From the IMG/VR virus record IMGVR_UViG_3300046355_000078, positions 1-48,041 of that record: a DNA stretch of 48,041 bases; one strand, 5' to 3'. A program made the translations under genes and the position numbers. Positions 8,010-15,929 of the stretch are shown in pieces; the stretch's first letter is position 1; each line of letters begins with the position of its first letter. This stretch comes from a virus. Below the pieces are notes generated by a model that worked only from the letters and a program-made list of their open reading frames with translations, was not told the origin of the DNA and made no database searches.

Positions 8010-9021
8010 ACTTGTGACATTCAAACTGTCTAGGAGTATCTTCATGCTCAGGACACCAGTTCCAATCCCCCTTATTAAACTTGAACTTAGGATTGTTCCA
8101 GCATCCATTGCATACGCTCCTGTTCTCTACACGGATACATTCAAACTCGTGATCACTAGTAGTAAAATTTGCAATCATTACAACTTTTACTGATAGTGCC
8201 CAGGCTAACCAACTGATACCGCTACTAAGTCCTATGTAGAACTCACATCCACGGAGGTGATTTATAACACTCTCTAGAGAAGTATCTTCTAGTTTCTCTG
8301 CACCATAATCATTTGCTTCCTTAGATAGCTCTATCACTCTGTATCCTTGATCTTTTAATCTACTAATAAGCTGTGGCCATTTGTCCCAGTGTTTACATTC
8401 AGATGTACTTCTAGTAGAGGTACAAACATACTTCTCACCTTCTAGTAATACTCCTGGTAGATCAACAATCCTTGGTCTAATCTCCTTGTATGGTAGATGT
8501 AGAATAGTACATGCAGATTTTTGTAATGGTATCGTTATAGGATTGATGGGTTCTTTATTACTATCCCAGTGCCATCCTAGCTCTGGCATAGCTACAATGT
8601 TCTCTACAACCTCTCCTGGTTTAACAAACTCAAGCTCAGGATAATCAAACAAGAAGTTCTTGAATGTACTAACGATGACGTCGCACTGGTATTTCTTCTT
8701 GAACTCTAGACAATAAGGCATCCATGCAATGGTGTCTCCTAGTGAGCTACTACCAAATGCAATGAATACACGTTTACCTTTGAGATGTTGCAAGAAGCTT
8801 ATACGATGCTTCAATACACCGTTAGCATTTCTAGCTTCTACAAAGAAGTTACCTATGTAGCGCACATCTATCTTCATCCAGCTATTGTTACCAAGAGTTG
8901 TACTATAGTGCAACTTACGCTCACCATTTATTTCTTCAATAAATGCACAGATATACTCTTCATCACAGTCTGTGATCTCAAAGTATAGTCCATCGATGCT
9001 ATAAAATTTGTAATTAAACAT
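7963..9021 (-). CDS. BAHT-type autotransporter O-heptosyltransferase-like glycosyltransferase
   Basis: 352 residues. Residues 1-90 form a beta-rich N-terminal domain. The rest is a GT-B fold of the heptosyltransferase type (FIAFGSSSLGDTIAWMPY, then IGLSSGISWLAWAL). The C-terminus has Cys304, Cys307, Cys323 and Cys335 in CNGCW, WNWCP and FECHKS, the iron-finger pattern of bacterial autotransporter heptosyltransferases such as TibC and AAH. Those enzymes add heptose to Ser in beta-strand-loop-strand repeats of surface proteins. A phage copy near Thr/Ser-rich fibres suggests that fibres are its acceptor, which is inference. Start overlaps the stop of the upstream GT4 by 8 bp; they are one operon read leftward. 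Confidence 0.75.
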   Translation of the reverse strand: MFNYKFYSIDGLYFEITDCDEEYICAFIEEINGERKLHYSTTLGNNSWMKIDVRYIGNFFVEARNANGVLKHRISFLQHLKGKRVFIAFGSSSLGDTIAWMPYCLEFKKKYQCDVIVSTFKNFLFDYPELEFVKPGEVVENIVAMPELGWHWDSNKEPINPITIPLQKSACTILHLPYKEIRPRIVDLPGVLLEGEKYVCTSTRSTSECKHWDKWPQLISRLKDQGYRVIELSKEANDYGAEKLEDTSLESVINHLRGCEFYIGLSSGISWLAWALSVKVVMIANFTTSDHEFECIRVENRSVCNGCWNNPKFKFNKGDWNWCPEHEDTPRQFECHKSISVEDVVSSLGSLL

Positions 9022-10021
9022 ATGATTCTATATAAGCTTTAGTTGTATCATCACTAGTCCATTTCTTGTTTACAATACTAGCAGCATTGTAGAACTTCTT
9101 GAGCTGTTTACATACTTGAAACCAGCTGTAATTCTCACGTTGATTTAATTGATCATGATAATATCTAAACCATTGTGTGTCTAAAATTACTAATCCTTTA
9201 ACTGCTTCCTCAAGACTTATGTCTTTCATTCTATACATACCTGGTACATCTACATTACATGTACCTACAATAGGTAGTCCACAACTCATTGCCTCTAAGA
9301 TAGATAAGTTAGGATGTCCATACTCTAAGAATGATGGTGCCATGAATATACTGTGTGTCTGATACAGCTCAAGAGTTTCAGCATCTGTAGGATTTGTTAA
9401 CTTTAAAGTTAACTTATCATACTCTAATAGATCCTTATGATGCTCAAAGAATTCGTTATTGCTCTCTGGTCCAGCAATGGTGATAGGTAGTTTATATTTC
9501 TTAGCTACTTCAATTGCTATCCTAAATCCTTTACGATCTATAGATGGATCACCTGCTAATCCATTGTTACATATCATTAATAGTTTCTTAGTCTTTCGTA
9601 CATCTGGTAGGATGGGTTTAAAGAAATCTGTATTAACACCATGTGGTAGATAGAACAGTTTGTCTGTACCATCAAAGTAATCTATGATGTGCTTACTATG
9701 ACAGATAGATATGACAGATCCTTTGATTGCTTCAAGGTTATTCTTGTATACACCACTATCTTTACCATACCATTCAGCATGGTGATCATGTAATGAGTAG
9801 ATGTATGGAATACCTTTATCACGCATGTCAAGAGCTGTGTTATACATGTGACAATGTACAATAGTGTTCTCTTCATACACTACTTCATTCCAGTTCTTTA
9901 TCTCTACATCAATGTCCATCAGCTGTAGATTGCTGGCGTACTCCCAGATGATACGTTCTACAGCCCCCCAACCATTGGGTGGTATACTGATAAGTCCTGT
10001 TGCTACTTGAACTATTTTCAT
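9014..10021 (-). CDS. GT4-family glycosyltransferase
   Basis: 335 residues, GT-B fold. The N-terminus, MKIVQVATGLISIPPNGWGAVE, holds the Gly-rich acceptor loop. The C-terminal half has GLPIVGTCNVDVPGM and the signature EYGHPNLSILEAMSCGLP, with E and EAMSCGLP as the donor-sugar binding element of GT4 enzymes. The family transfers sugars from nucleotide donors with retention. Overlaps the multidomain transferase upstream by 4 bp. The sugar is not predictable. Confidence 0.88.
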   Translation of the reverse strand: MKIVQVATGLISIPPNGWGAVERIIWEYASNLQLMDIDVEIKNWNEVVYEENTIVHCHMYNTALDMRDKGIPYIYSLHDHHAEWYGKDSGVYKNNLEAIKGSVISICHSKHIIDYFDGTDKLFYLPHGVNTDFFKPILPDVRKTKKLLMICNNGLAGDPSIDRKGFRIAIEVAKKYKLPITIAGPESNNEFFEHHKDLLEYDKLTLKLTNPTDAETLELYQTHSIFMAPSFLEYGHPNLSILEAMSCGLPIVGTCNVDVPGMYRMKDISLEEAVKGLVILDTQWFRYYHDQLNQRENYSWFQVCKQLKKFYNAASIVNKKWTSDDTTKAYIESYV

Positions 10022-12633
10022 TTTCTGAATTTTTTATATTGTTTGTCAATCAATGAGTAACCATCTGCTTGTGTTGTTAGACGCTTATGTACTATCCCCA
10101 TTCTATAAGGGCTTCCATAAAATATATGGTTGAAATACATATCAGCTGCATCCCAGTTTTCTAAACGCAACTTCTGCTTTAAAAAGTTACTGACATAAGA
10201 AGGGAACATAATACATTGTAGTCCTATCAAATGATCTGTAATATACATATCTTGATTGACTTCTTCAACTACTGGACTCTGTGGCCATCCAAACTCTAAC
10301 GTATCCTTATCTCCAAAGGACATAAAGCCTACATAGTTATCCTTTAGTTTAGCTGCACATCTCTCCACTGTATCTACAAACTCTTTCATCTCTGTTTCGA
10401 TGATGCAGTCTCCCTCACATACAATCAGATAATCACAATCACTCATCTCACTTAATATCGCATTCCTGAAGGCTTCATAGCAACCGTAGTGTGCTGGCGT
10501 AAGAGCTGTGCCTCTTTCTCTGACTTCATCGTCATTGAATAACTCCATAGAGACTGCTTGTGGTCTGTTACAGTTATGCTTGGGTGGGAGGCTATTATAA
10601 GGGACGTTCTGGTGGAGGATGTAGTCCCATCCGTAAGCTTCGACTTGTTCCAACGAAGCTCTAGATAATCTTTCTCTATCATCGTTTAATGTAGTTTGAA
10701 GGTGTACTAATTTAATCTTAGGTCTGTCTACTCTAGGAATATCTATTTGTTTAATATCTATAGTTCCTATTACCTGATCTACATAATAAAATCTTGAAGT
10801 GTCGTCTTCAACTGATTCTAATTGTATCCTAAATACATCATCAAGTAGTGGAAGGTATAGTTCTCTATCTTTGAATCCATGTATGTGTAGTAGATTACCC
10901 TCTTTATCATATTGGCTTACATGATATTGTGATACATCTTCATTGTATGAATAGAAGTAGAAATACTTAATACCAAACTTCTCATAGTTTACAATACCAA
11001 CATACTCACTGTTAGAAGACTTACCATGACCACTATACTCTAAGAATGTTTCCTCTTCAGGATACTCTACCCACACACCTTTAGTCTTCCAAACTTTCTT
11101 CATCATGTAGTCTTCTAGGAAGTTCTGACATCCTAGATTCTCACATAGTCTATTGTAATCTTCTGGCGTACGTACATCATCTAGAAGTGTAGTGACAAAC
11201 TTGGTGTTAAAGAACATACCATTAGTCTGTATACCCTTACCAAATGGTGTATTTAATGTAGCTAGTACAGCTTGCCATTCTTTATCTAATTGATGGAATC
11301 TACTATTGATTTCATGGAAATCATTTTCATCAAGCTCTATGTCAAAGGTTACATAGAACATCTTTGTATATCCAAGACCTACAGCAGCTTTGCTTGCATT
11401 AACTAAGTTAGTTAGAACAGTGAGTGACTGGTTACTATCACCTTCTATTCTCATCTCTACATTATAATCATCTGTGCTACGAGTGAAACGATTGTAATAA
11501 CTATGGTGTGTAAGAGGGTTGTGTGCATCGTATACATAGTGATCTACCATCCTTTGTATCTGTAATGATACAGGATAGTGACTAACTAACATGATAGGTC
11601 TTTCTAACTTCTTAGCACTCTCGATACATTTGATAGTTAGTTCTTCTCTGATCTTGGTGTTAGGATATGTACCAATGACAGTGAGCTCTTTGTTTTTAGA
11701 CTCTAGTTGTAACATATTCTTTATATTAGTTGCATCTTTAATTGAATCACCAGTTAGATAAGTGACATCCTCGTAGTTGTTGTACTTGTTACAATAGACA
11801 TCTAGATTGTACATAAACTTATGGACATGTTTGTATACTAGTGCTTCTTTAATGGCAATAGGATTAAGCTCTTTGTTACCTCTGTCACCCTTAGATGGGA
11901 ATAAGAATAAGTCAGAGTTCTTCACCCACTCATCAACGTTATCCACCTCACCTTCCACTGTACAGTTCTCAGGAATGTTATCCATCAATGGTTTCCAGTA
12001 GCGTTCAAAGTTACCAGCTTGATTACCTAAGAAGTGGAAGTGTATGTTGTAGTCTTGTAACCATCTAGCTATCTCTAGAGCATACGCCTGGTTCTTTCTT
12101 TCTGTCCACAGTCCTACAATAACTACGCGTTTGATAAATACAATTGGATGATCTATATCTCTCTCATCTACAGGATACTCAATTACCTCCATTGGTACAT
12201 TCAGGTATGAGTATTTGAACATGTTATATGCACTAACAAACACAAAATTATCAGGCATCCATCTCTTCTCATGAGGAGGGAATGAGCTATCGTGTGTAGT
12301 CTCTACAATCTTGTAAGGTCTTCCTTCTTCGTATATCAAACTTGTAAGAGTGTTATCCATAAACATCTCAGGAAACTCTTCCATAGAGATGACATCTGGA
12401 TTGAACTCATCAATGATATCTAAGAGCTCCATCTTGTTCTCACCTAGTGATCTGAACTTCTTACCAACTATGGCTTCCACCTGTTTACGTTGTACCACAT
12501 AGTTCCATGCAAGGAATGCGTATTCTACCACCATGATATCAAAGTGATCCTTGAGTAGTTGTACTTTGTTAAGTGTTACCTGTGGTGCTCCTCCTGTACT
12601 AAAGTGTGGCGAGACAATCAATAATTTCTTCAT
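10018..12633 (-). CDS. Large multidomain glycosyltransferase (GT4 + GT-A-like + GT25-like)
   Basis: 871 residues. Residues 1-290: GT4-like GT-B domain (MKKLLIVSPHFSTGGAPQVT; VVIVGLWTERKNQAYALEIA; LNPIAIKEALVYKH). Residues about 325-600: a GT-A-like segment (ELTVIGTYPNTKIREELT; FYVTFDIELDEND). Residues about 635-871: GT25/LPS-glycosyltransferase-like segment (KLVHLQTTLNDDRERLS; LTPAHYGCYEAFRNA; DYLIVCEGDCIIE, with ED as the metal-binding acidic pair). Such fusions can build a short oligosaccharide in one polypeptide; that is inference. I chose ATG 12633 (MKKLLIV) over the in-frame ATG at 12642. It overlaps the GT9 gene upstream. Confidence 0.78.
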   Translation of the reverse strand: MKKLLIVSPHFSTGGAPQVTLNKVQLLKDHFDIMVVEYAFLAWNYVVQRKQVEAIVGKKFRSLGENKMELLDIIDEFNPDVISMEEFPEMFMDNTLTSLIYEEGRPYKIVETTHDSSFPPHEKRWMPDNFVFVSAYNMFKYSYLNVPMEVIEYPVDERDIDHPIVFIKRVVIVGLWTERKNQAYALEIARWLQDYNIHFHFLGNQAGNFERYWKPLMDNIPENCTVEGEVDNVDEWVKNSDLFLFPSKGDRGNKELNPIAIKEALVYKHVHKFMYNLDVYCNKYNNYEDVTYLTGDSIKDATNIKNMLQLESKNKELTVIGTYPNTKIREELTIKCIESAKKLERPIMLVSHYPVSLQIQRMVDHYVYDAHNPLTHHSYYNRFTRSTDDYNVEMRIEGDSNQSLTVLTNLVNASKAAVGLGYTKMFYVTFDIELDENDFHEINSRFHQLDKEWQAVLATLNTPFGKGIQTNGMFFNTKFVTTLLDDVRTPEDYNRLCENLGCQNFLEDYMMKKVWKTKGVWVEYPEEETFLEYSGHGKSSNSEYVGIVNYEKFGIKYFYFYSYNEDVSQYHVSQYDKEGNLLHIHGFKDRELYLPLLDDVFRIQLESVEDDTSRFYYVDQVIGTIDIKQIDIPRVDRPKIKLVHLQTTLNDDRERLSRASLEQVEAYGWDYILHQNVPYNSLPPKHNCNRPQAVSMELFNDDEVRERGTALTPAHYGCYEAFRNAILSEMSDCDYLIVCEGDCIIETEMKEFVDTVERCAAKLKDNYVGFMSFGDKDTLEFGWPQSPVVEEVNQDMYITDHLIGLQCIMFPSYVSNFLKQKLRLENWDAADMYFNHIFYGSPYRMGIVHKRLTTQADGYSLIDKQYKKFRK

Positions 12634-13546
12634 AAATTTCATTTACTTCTGGATGACATTCAAATGTTTCTTTATTTTCAAGGCAACCTATTAATGGCTG
12701 TACGCCTTGTATAGATCCCCATTCCTTAATACCATACTTCATATTAGAACAACATTGTAAATCACATGTTCCTCTGACGTACTTGTAATCAATGTGTTGT
12801 TTACCATATCTATATGGTGTTCTGAAATCAGGATTGAGTGACGAACCCAAGTGAATAATGGGAGTACTTGTAGTGCCAGCGAGATGTAGTAACCCACTGT
12901 CCATAGTTATAAAACATGCTGCATTATTTATAAGGTGATAACATTCTGATATAGATGTCTGATTCATTAAATTCATTCCATAAGGAATGTCAAAGTTAAA
13001 CACAGGTTTCTCTATATTAAAGAACCCAGTCTCTGAACTATCCTTACCTATACTGATGACATATATTCCATCATCATTAAGCTTCTTAACAAGTTCCATC
13101 CACTTCTCAGCAGCCCATGTTCTATTAGCCCATGTAGTTACAGGATGTATCAGTATATACTTTTGGTGTATACTATTCTTAGGTGATTCGATAGGAATGT
13201 AATCACAATGTAATTCCTTACTGTTCAACATAAAGCCAAGATGAACAGCATGAAACTGACGTATATCCATGGTGTTGTGCTTCATCTCTACACCACGCTC
13301 GTCCTTCTTACCTACAAGATAAAAGGAGTTATGCATAGTGTAATGTTCATTGAAGTAATTCCAATCAATAGATGTGGATTTGTAACTAGCCTCCACGTAA
13401 TCAAGCTTCTTAAATAGCTCTGGCATAGGGCTAACCACAGTTATCTTCTGTTCGTATGATTCAGCCAGCTTTCTTATTGTAGGCGTAGCACAGATAAGAT
13501 CTCCTAATGCAGGACATTCACTAAGGTTTAGACAAACAGGTTTCAT
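12599..13546 (-). CDS. GT9 heptosyltransferase-like glycosyltransferase
   Basis: 315 residues. N-terminus LNLSECPALGDLICATPTIRKL is the GT9 (ADP-heptose:LPS heptosyltransferase) phosphate-loop pattern. The C-terminal half has ILIHPVTTWANRTWAAEKW and FITMDSGLLHLAGTTSTPIIHLG, the GT9 donor-site motif. The C-terminus is Cys-rich (CDLQCC and FECHPE) and resembles the iron-finger end of the BAHT-like enzyme in the same operon. The gene overlaps the FkbM gene upstream by 4 bp. Donor probably ADP-heptose or a related sugar made by the host; this is inference. Confidence 0.82.
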   Translation of the reverse strand: MKPVCLNLSECPALGDLICATPTIRKLAESYEQKITVVSPMPELFKKLDYVEASYKSTSIDWNYFNEHYTMHNSFYLVGKKDERGVEMKHNTMDIRQFHAVHLGFMLNSKELHCDYIPIESPKNSIHQKYILIHPVTTWANRTWAAEKWMELVKKLNDDGIYVISIGKDSSETGFFNIEKPVFNFDIPYGMNLMNQTSISECYHLINNAACFITMDSGLLHLAGTTSTPIIHLGSSLNPDFRTPYRYGKQHIDYKYVRGTCDLQCCSNMKYGIKEWGSIQGVQPLIGCLENKETFECHPEVNEIYEEIIDCLATL

Positions 13547-14187
13547 GCTTTTCTCATTAAGAAGTCAGGAGTCAAATTATCTTTCTCAATTATCTCATAT
13601 CCTAATCCTATTAGGAACCGTACAGCAGTGTCTGTATTATCTTCTAACCAAATCAGTGGTTCGTCTTTCTTAATCAACTCTACCATACCTTCGAATGCAG
13701 AAACTTCATGACCTTCTATATCTATCTTGATGAAATTAACACGCTCATCTAAATGAATATCATCTAGTGCAAACACTATATTCTTATTCTCTCCGTTTGG
13801 TACGATTCTTACAACTCCACTATTTGATTCATGTCCATTGTCAAAAGAGACAATAGATGTCCTGCTACCTACACCTACATTAAGTGCGGCTACATCAGAA
13901 TACCTATCTGTATTCTGTTTCAATAAAGCAAAGTTATCTGGATGGGGTTCGAAAGCTACGATCTTTAGCTTAGGAAAGAAGTGCTTGAACTGCACACAAT
14001 GTCCACCTATGTTGGCACCGATGTCTAACATCAATCCTGTGGAAGGAAAATAAGATTTCCACCTATTAAATATATCAAATTCCCAAAAGTTATTATACTT
14101 AACTATGTCGTCTGATATACACTCAGGACCTTCGAAGATAATCATAGGTGTCCCTTGTATACTTATAAGTCTAGTCCCCCGTCTCAT
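13543..14187 (-). CDS. FkbM-family SAM-dependent methyltransferase
   Basis: 214 residues. SAM-binding motif LMLDIGANIGGHCVQF, acidic motif AFEPHPDNFALL, and FIKIDIEGHEVSAFEG, the FkbM hallmark. FkbM enzymes O-methylate sugars or polyketides; here a sugar hydroxyl on a fibre or surface glycan is likely. I chose ATG 14187 (MRRGTRL) rather than an in-frame ATG at 14235 because a TTG-20-TAACTTTG promoter lies at 14235-14205. It is the first gene of the leftward glycosyltransferase operon. Confidence 0.83.
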   Translation of the reverse strand: MRRGTRLISIQGTPMIIFEGPECISDDIVKYNNFWEFDIFNRWKSYFPSTGLMLDIGANIGGHCVQFKHFFPKLKIVAFEPHPDNFALLKQNTDRYSDVAALNVGVGSRTSIVSFDNGHESNSGVVRIVPNGENKNIVFALDDIHLDERVNFIKIDIEGHEVSAFEGMVELIKKDEPLIWLEDNTDTAVRFLIGLGYEIIEKDNLTPDFLMRKA

Positions 14188-14190
14188 GTA

Positions 14191-14222
14191 TTTGTTGGTT
14201 TGTTCAAAGTTAAATATATTTG
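14191..14222 (+). promoter_or_regulatory. Bacteroidota-type promoter for the DUF6165-like gene
   Basis: TTTG at 14191-14194, 20 bp, TATATTTG at 14215-14222. The ATG is at 14239. Both elements fit the Bacteroidota consensus. It shares bases with the divergent promoter of the glycosyltransferase operon, so only one polymerase could sit there at a time. Confidence 0.7.
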
Positions 14223-14235
14223 TATAAAAAAACAA
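14205..14235 (-). promoter_or_regulatory. Bacteroidota-type promoter of the leftward glycosyltransferase operon
   Basis: On the minus strand TTG at 14235-14233, 20 bp, then TAACTTTG at 14212-14205. The expected transcript begins near 14199, about 12 bases before the FkbM ATG at 14187. It overlaps a plus-strand promoter. Confidence 0.6.
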
Positions 14236-14238
14236 GAT

Positions 14239-14607
14239 ATGTATATAGATGTTAGTACAGGAGAAGTAGCTGATAAGATCAGCATCCTGGTTATCAAGAA
14301 TGAGAAGATCACTGACACAGCTAAGCTAGCTAATGTTCAGAAAGAACTCAGCGCATTGGTTGAACTATTCCCTGCAGAGATACTAATTGACAAGTTGTAT
14401 AGTCAACTATGTCATGTGAATATTCAACTATGGCACATAGAAGATGCTCTTAGAGAAAAGGAACGTATGGGTGAGTTTGATGGTAAGTTTATAGAACTTG
14501 CACGTGAGGTTTACTTCACAAATGATAAGAGAGCAGCTCTCAAAAAAGAAATAAATATTAAGTATGGATCTGATATTGTAGAAGAAAAATCTTATAAACC
14601 ATATTAA
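14239..14607 (+). CDS. DUF6165-like protein
   Basis: 122 residues, MYIDVSTGEVADKISILVIKNEK followed by KLANVQKELSAL, WHIEDALREKERMGEF and a C-terminal KSYKPY. This looks like the DUF6165 family, which is often found beside glycosyltransferase genes and has no known function. Mostly helical, no membrane segment. Start chosen from the promoter; an in-frame ATG at 14155 lies before the -7 box. Family name is from memory and should be confirmed. Confidence 0.72.
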   Translation: MYIDVSTGEVADKISILVIKNEKITDTAKLANVQKELSALVELFPAEILIDKLYSQLCHVNIQLWHIEDALREKERMGEFDGKFIELAREVYFTNDKRAALKKEINIKYGSDIVEEKSYKPY

Positions 14608-14618
14608 TTAAAAATTAA

Positions 14619-14650
14619 TTTGCATAATTAATGCAAGTTACATATATTTG
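14619..14650 (+). promoter_or_regulatory. Bacteroidota-type promoter upstream of the lysis cassette
   Basis: TTTG at 14619-14622, 20 bp, TATATTTG at 14643-14650: a full match in both boxes and spacing. A small inverted repeat, TTGCAT-5-ATGCAA (14620-14636), lies between the boxes and could be an operator. Transcription should start near 14656. Confidence 0.7.
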
Positions 14651-14655
14651 TTACA

Positions 14656-14757
14656 ACTCTCATGGGAGGACTCCGTCTTCTCTATTCTTACCATAAAATA
14701 CTTCATCAACTACATAGCACTCTAACCCATCAAGGGCTGGTAGTGCTATTTTTATTT
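14656..14757 (+). ncRNA. Candidate ~100-nt RNA or attenuated leader
   Basis: The region runs from the predicted start of the promoter at 14643 to an intrinsic terminator at 14714-14757 and ends 10 bases before the first lysis gene. A GGAG-GA-CTCC hairpin lies near the 5' end. An in-frame ATG at 14662 would join this stretch to the downstream gene, so a leader or extended protein cannot be excluded. I do not recognise a known RNA family. Confidence 0.35.
14714..14757 (+). terminator. Intrinsic terminator or attenuator before the lysis cassette
   Basis: Stem ATAGCACT (14714-14721) pairs with AGTGCTAT (14742-14749), with an inner CCC/GGG pairing around the loop ATCAA, followed by TTTTTATTTTAT. 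Stem plus T-tract is a typical intrinsic terminator on the plus strand. Confidence 0.65.
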
Positions 14758-14766
14758 TATACCAAC

Positions 14767-15060
14767 ATGGCCGAATCTACCATTAATCAATTTAAGACCT
14801 GGATATTTCCAAGCCTAGTATCTATTCTAGGTATGATGATTTGGAATGATGTTAATGAGATAAAGAGTGATGTGAAAGCCTTGATGGCTCAGTCAAACAT
14901 TGATAAGACACGCATAGATAACTTAGAGAGGCAAGTATTTAAGACGGCAACTTATAAAACACCATTTCCTTTTGACGTTCCTCCTAAAGAAGTGAAGCCA
15001 CAGCAAGTAGCAATAATGAACAAGGAAGAAGATGATTACTTTGATCGCAAAGATATTTAA
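14767..15060 (+). CDS. Small membrane protein with coiled coil, holin-like
   Basis: 97 residues. One hydrophobic segment (residues about 11-26, WIFPSLVSILGMMIW) is followed by a coiled coil (DVNEIKSDVKALMAQ onward) and a charged tail. The layout resembles XhlA-type lysis proteins. It precedes another membrane protein, a lipoprotein and an M15 peptidase. I chose ATG 14767 because the in-frame ATG at 14662 would make the terminator hairpin coding. Function is inferred from position and shape. Confidence 0.55.
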   Translation: MAESTINQFKTWIFPSLVSILGMMIWNDVNEIKSDVKALMAQSNIDKTRIDNLERQVFKTATYKTPFPFDVPPKEVKPQQVAIMNKEEDDYFDRKDI

Positions 15061-15313
15061 GTACTTTGAACATATATGGGTAGGTAAGGACGGTAAGCCT
15101 TCTATTCGTAGAGTGTTTGCGATCGCATTGGTTACAGATTTTATTAACAATAGTAATTACGCAATACATAAGTGGGAAGTTGGTAAGTCATATGCAGATG
15201 TGGCAATGTTATTAGGAATAGAAGCAGGACTTATCGCTGCACTATTAACCCTCACCACCTACTCTACGACAATGTTTAAACCAACAACTACAGATGAAAA
15301 ATTCTCAGATTAA
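15032..15313 (+). CDS. Putative holin
   Basis: 93 residues. The C-terminal half has a hydrophobic helix (VAMLLGIEAGLIAALLTLTTYST) after an amphipathic segment (RRVFAIALVTDFINNSNYAI). It overlaps the previous gene by 29 bp and the next by 20 bp, giving tight coupling in the lysis cassette. Small phage membrane proteins of this sort before an endolysin are usually holins. No direct motif proves it. Confidence 0.5.
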   Translation: MITLIAKIFKYFEHIWVGKDGKPSIRRVFAIALVTDFINNSNYAIHKWEVGKSYADVAMLLGIEAGLIAALLTLTTYSTTMFKPTTTDEKFSD

Positions 15314-15929
15314 AAACTATGTAACTATAGGTATAATAGGAGTTCTTATGGCAATCATTATGTTGCAAAGAGCATGTACTCCTAGTGTAGGAACCACAGA
15401 TAAAGATACAGTGGTAGTAACAAAGATAGTTTATGTACCAGTACATGACACCATCTACACAGATCCTAAGATAGTAACAAGAGTGCTTCCTGGTAAACCT
15501 TTACCTCCGCAGTACTTACCTGATACAAACTATGCAGATCTCAAGAAGCAATACCAACATCTTGTAATCGAGCACTTGGCTAAGAACGTCTATGAAGATA
15601 AACTTAACCTAGATACATTAGGTAATATTATTATACGAGATACAACACAGTTCAATAGATTGGGTAAAAGAAGTTACCAACTTAACTTACGTATCCCTAA
15701 AAGAGTAGACTCTGTGTACGTAACAAACACTGTACTTGCTCCGCCAAAACGTCAGGTCTATCTGGGAATAGGTGCTAACACCACACAAACATTAGGCACA
15801 TTAGGACTACGAGGCTCAGTGCTGTATAAAGATAAGAAGGATAACATGTTTAGTCCTAGTGTAACAATTAACACAAATGGTTCAGTGATATATGGTATTG
15901 ATACATATTTCAAAATTAAGCTAAAATGA
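15294..15929 (+). CDS. Membrane-anchored lipoprotein-like protein, spanin candidate
   Basis: 211 residues. N-terminal hydrophobic segment (YVTIGIIGVLMAIIML) followed by QRAC, a lipobox-like site at Cys28. A polar, Pro-rich periplasmic linker with a helix (YADLKKQYQHLVIEHL) follows, then a beta-rich C-terminus (VYLGIGANTTQ and VTINTNGSVIYGID). The lipobox is imperfect (Gln-Arg-Ala-Cys). Position between holin-like genes and the endolysin suggests a unimolecular spanin that bridges to the outer membrane, as in some phages of Gram-negative hosts. Assignment is by context. Confidence 0.5.
   Translation: MKNSQIKNYVTIGIIGVLMAIIMLQRACTPSVGTTDKDTVVVTKIVYVPVHDTIYTDPKIVTRVLPGKPLPPQYLPDTNYADLKKQYQHLVIEHLAKNVYEDKLNLDTLGNIIIRDTTQFNRLGKRSYQLNLRIPKRVDSVYVTNTVLAPPKRQVYLGIGANTTQTLGTLGLRGSVLYKDKKDNMFSPSVTINTNGSVIYGIDTYFKIKLK

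Noticed and set aside
14155-14238. Upstream start for the DUF6165-like gene
   Set aside because: It would begin before the promoter and read through the divergent operator region; MYIDVST is the family start.
14656-14757. tRNA gene
   Set aside because: No cloverleaf pairing and no T-loop sequence; the only stable element is the terminator stem.
14662-14766. N-terminal extension of the holin-like protein
   Set aside because: The segment codes for a strong terminator hairpin and T-tract; the ATG at 14767 gives a standard layout. Not fully excluded.
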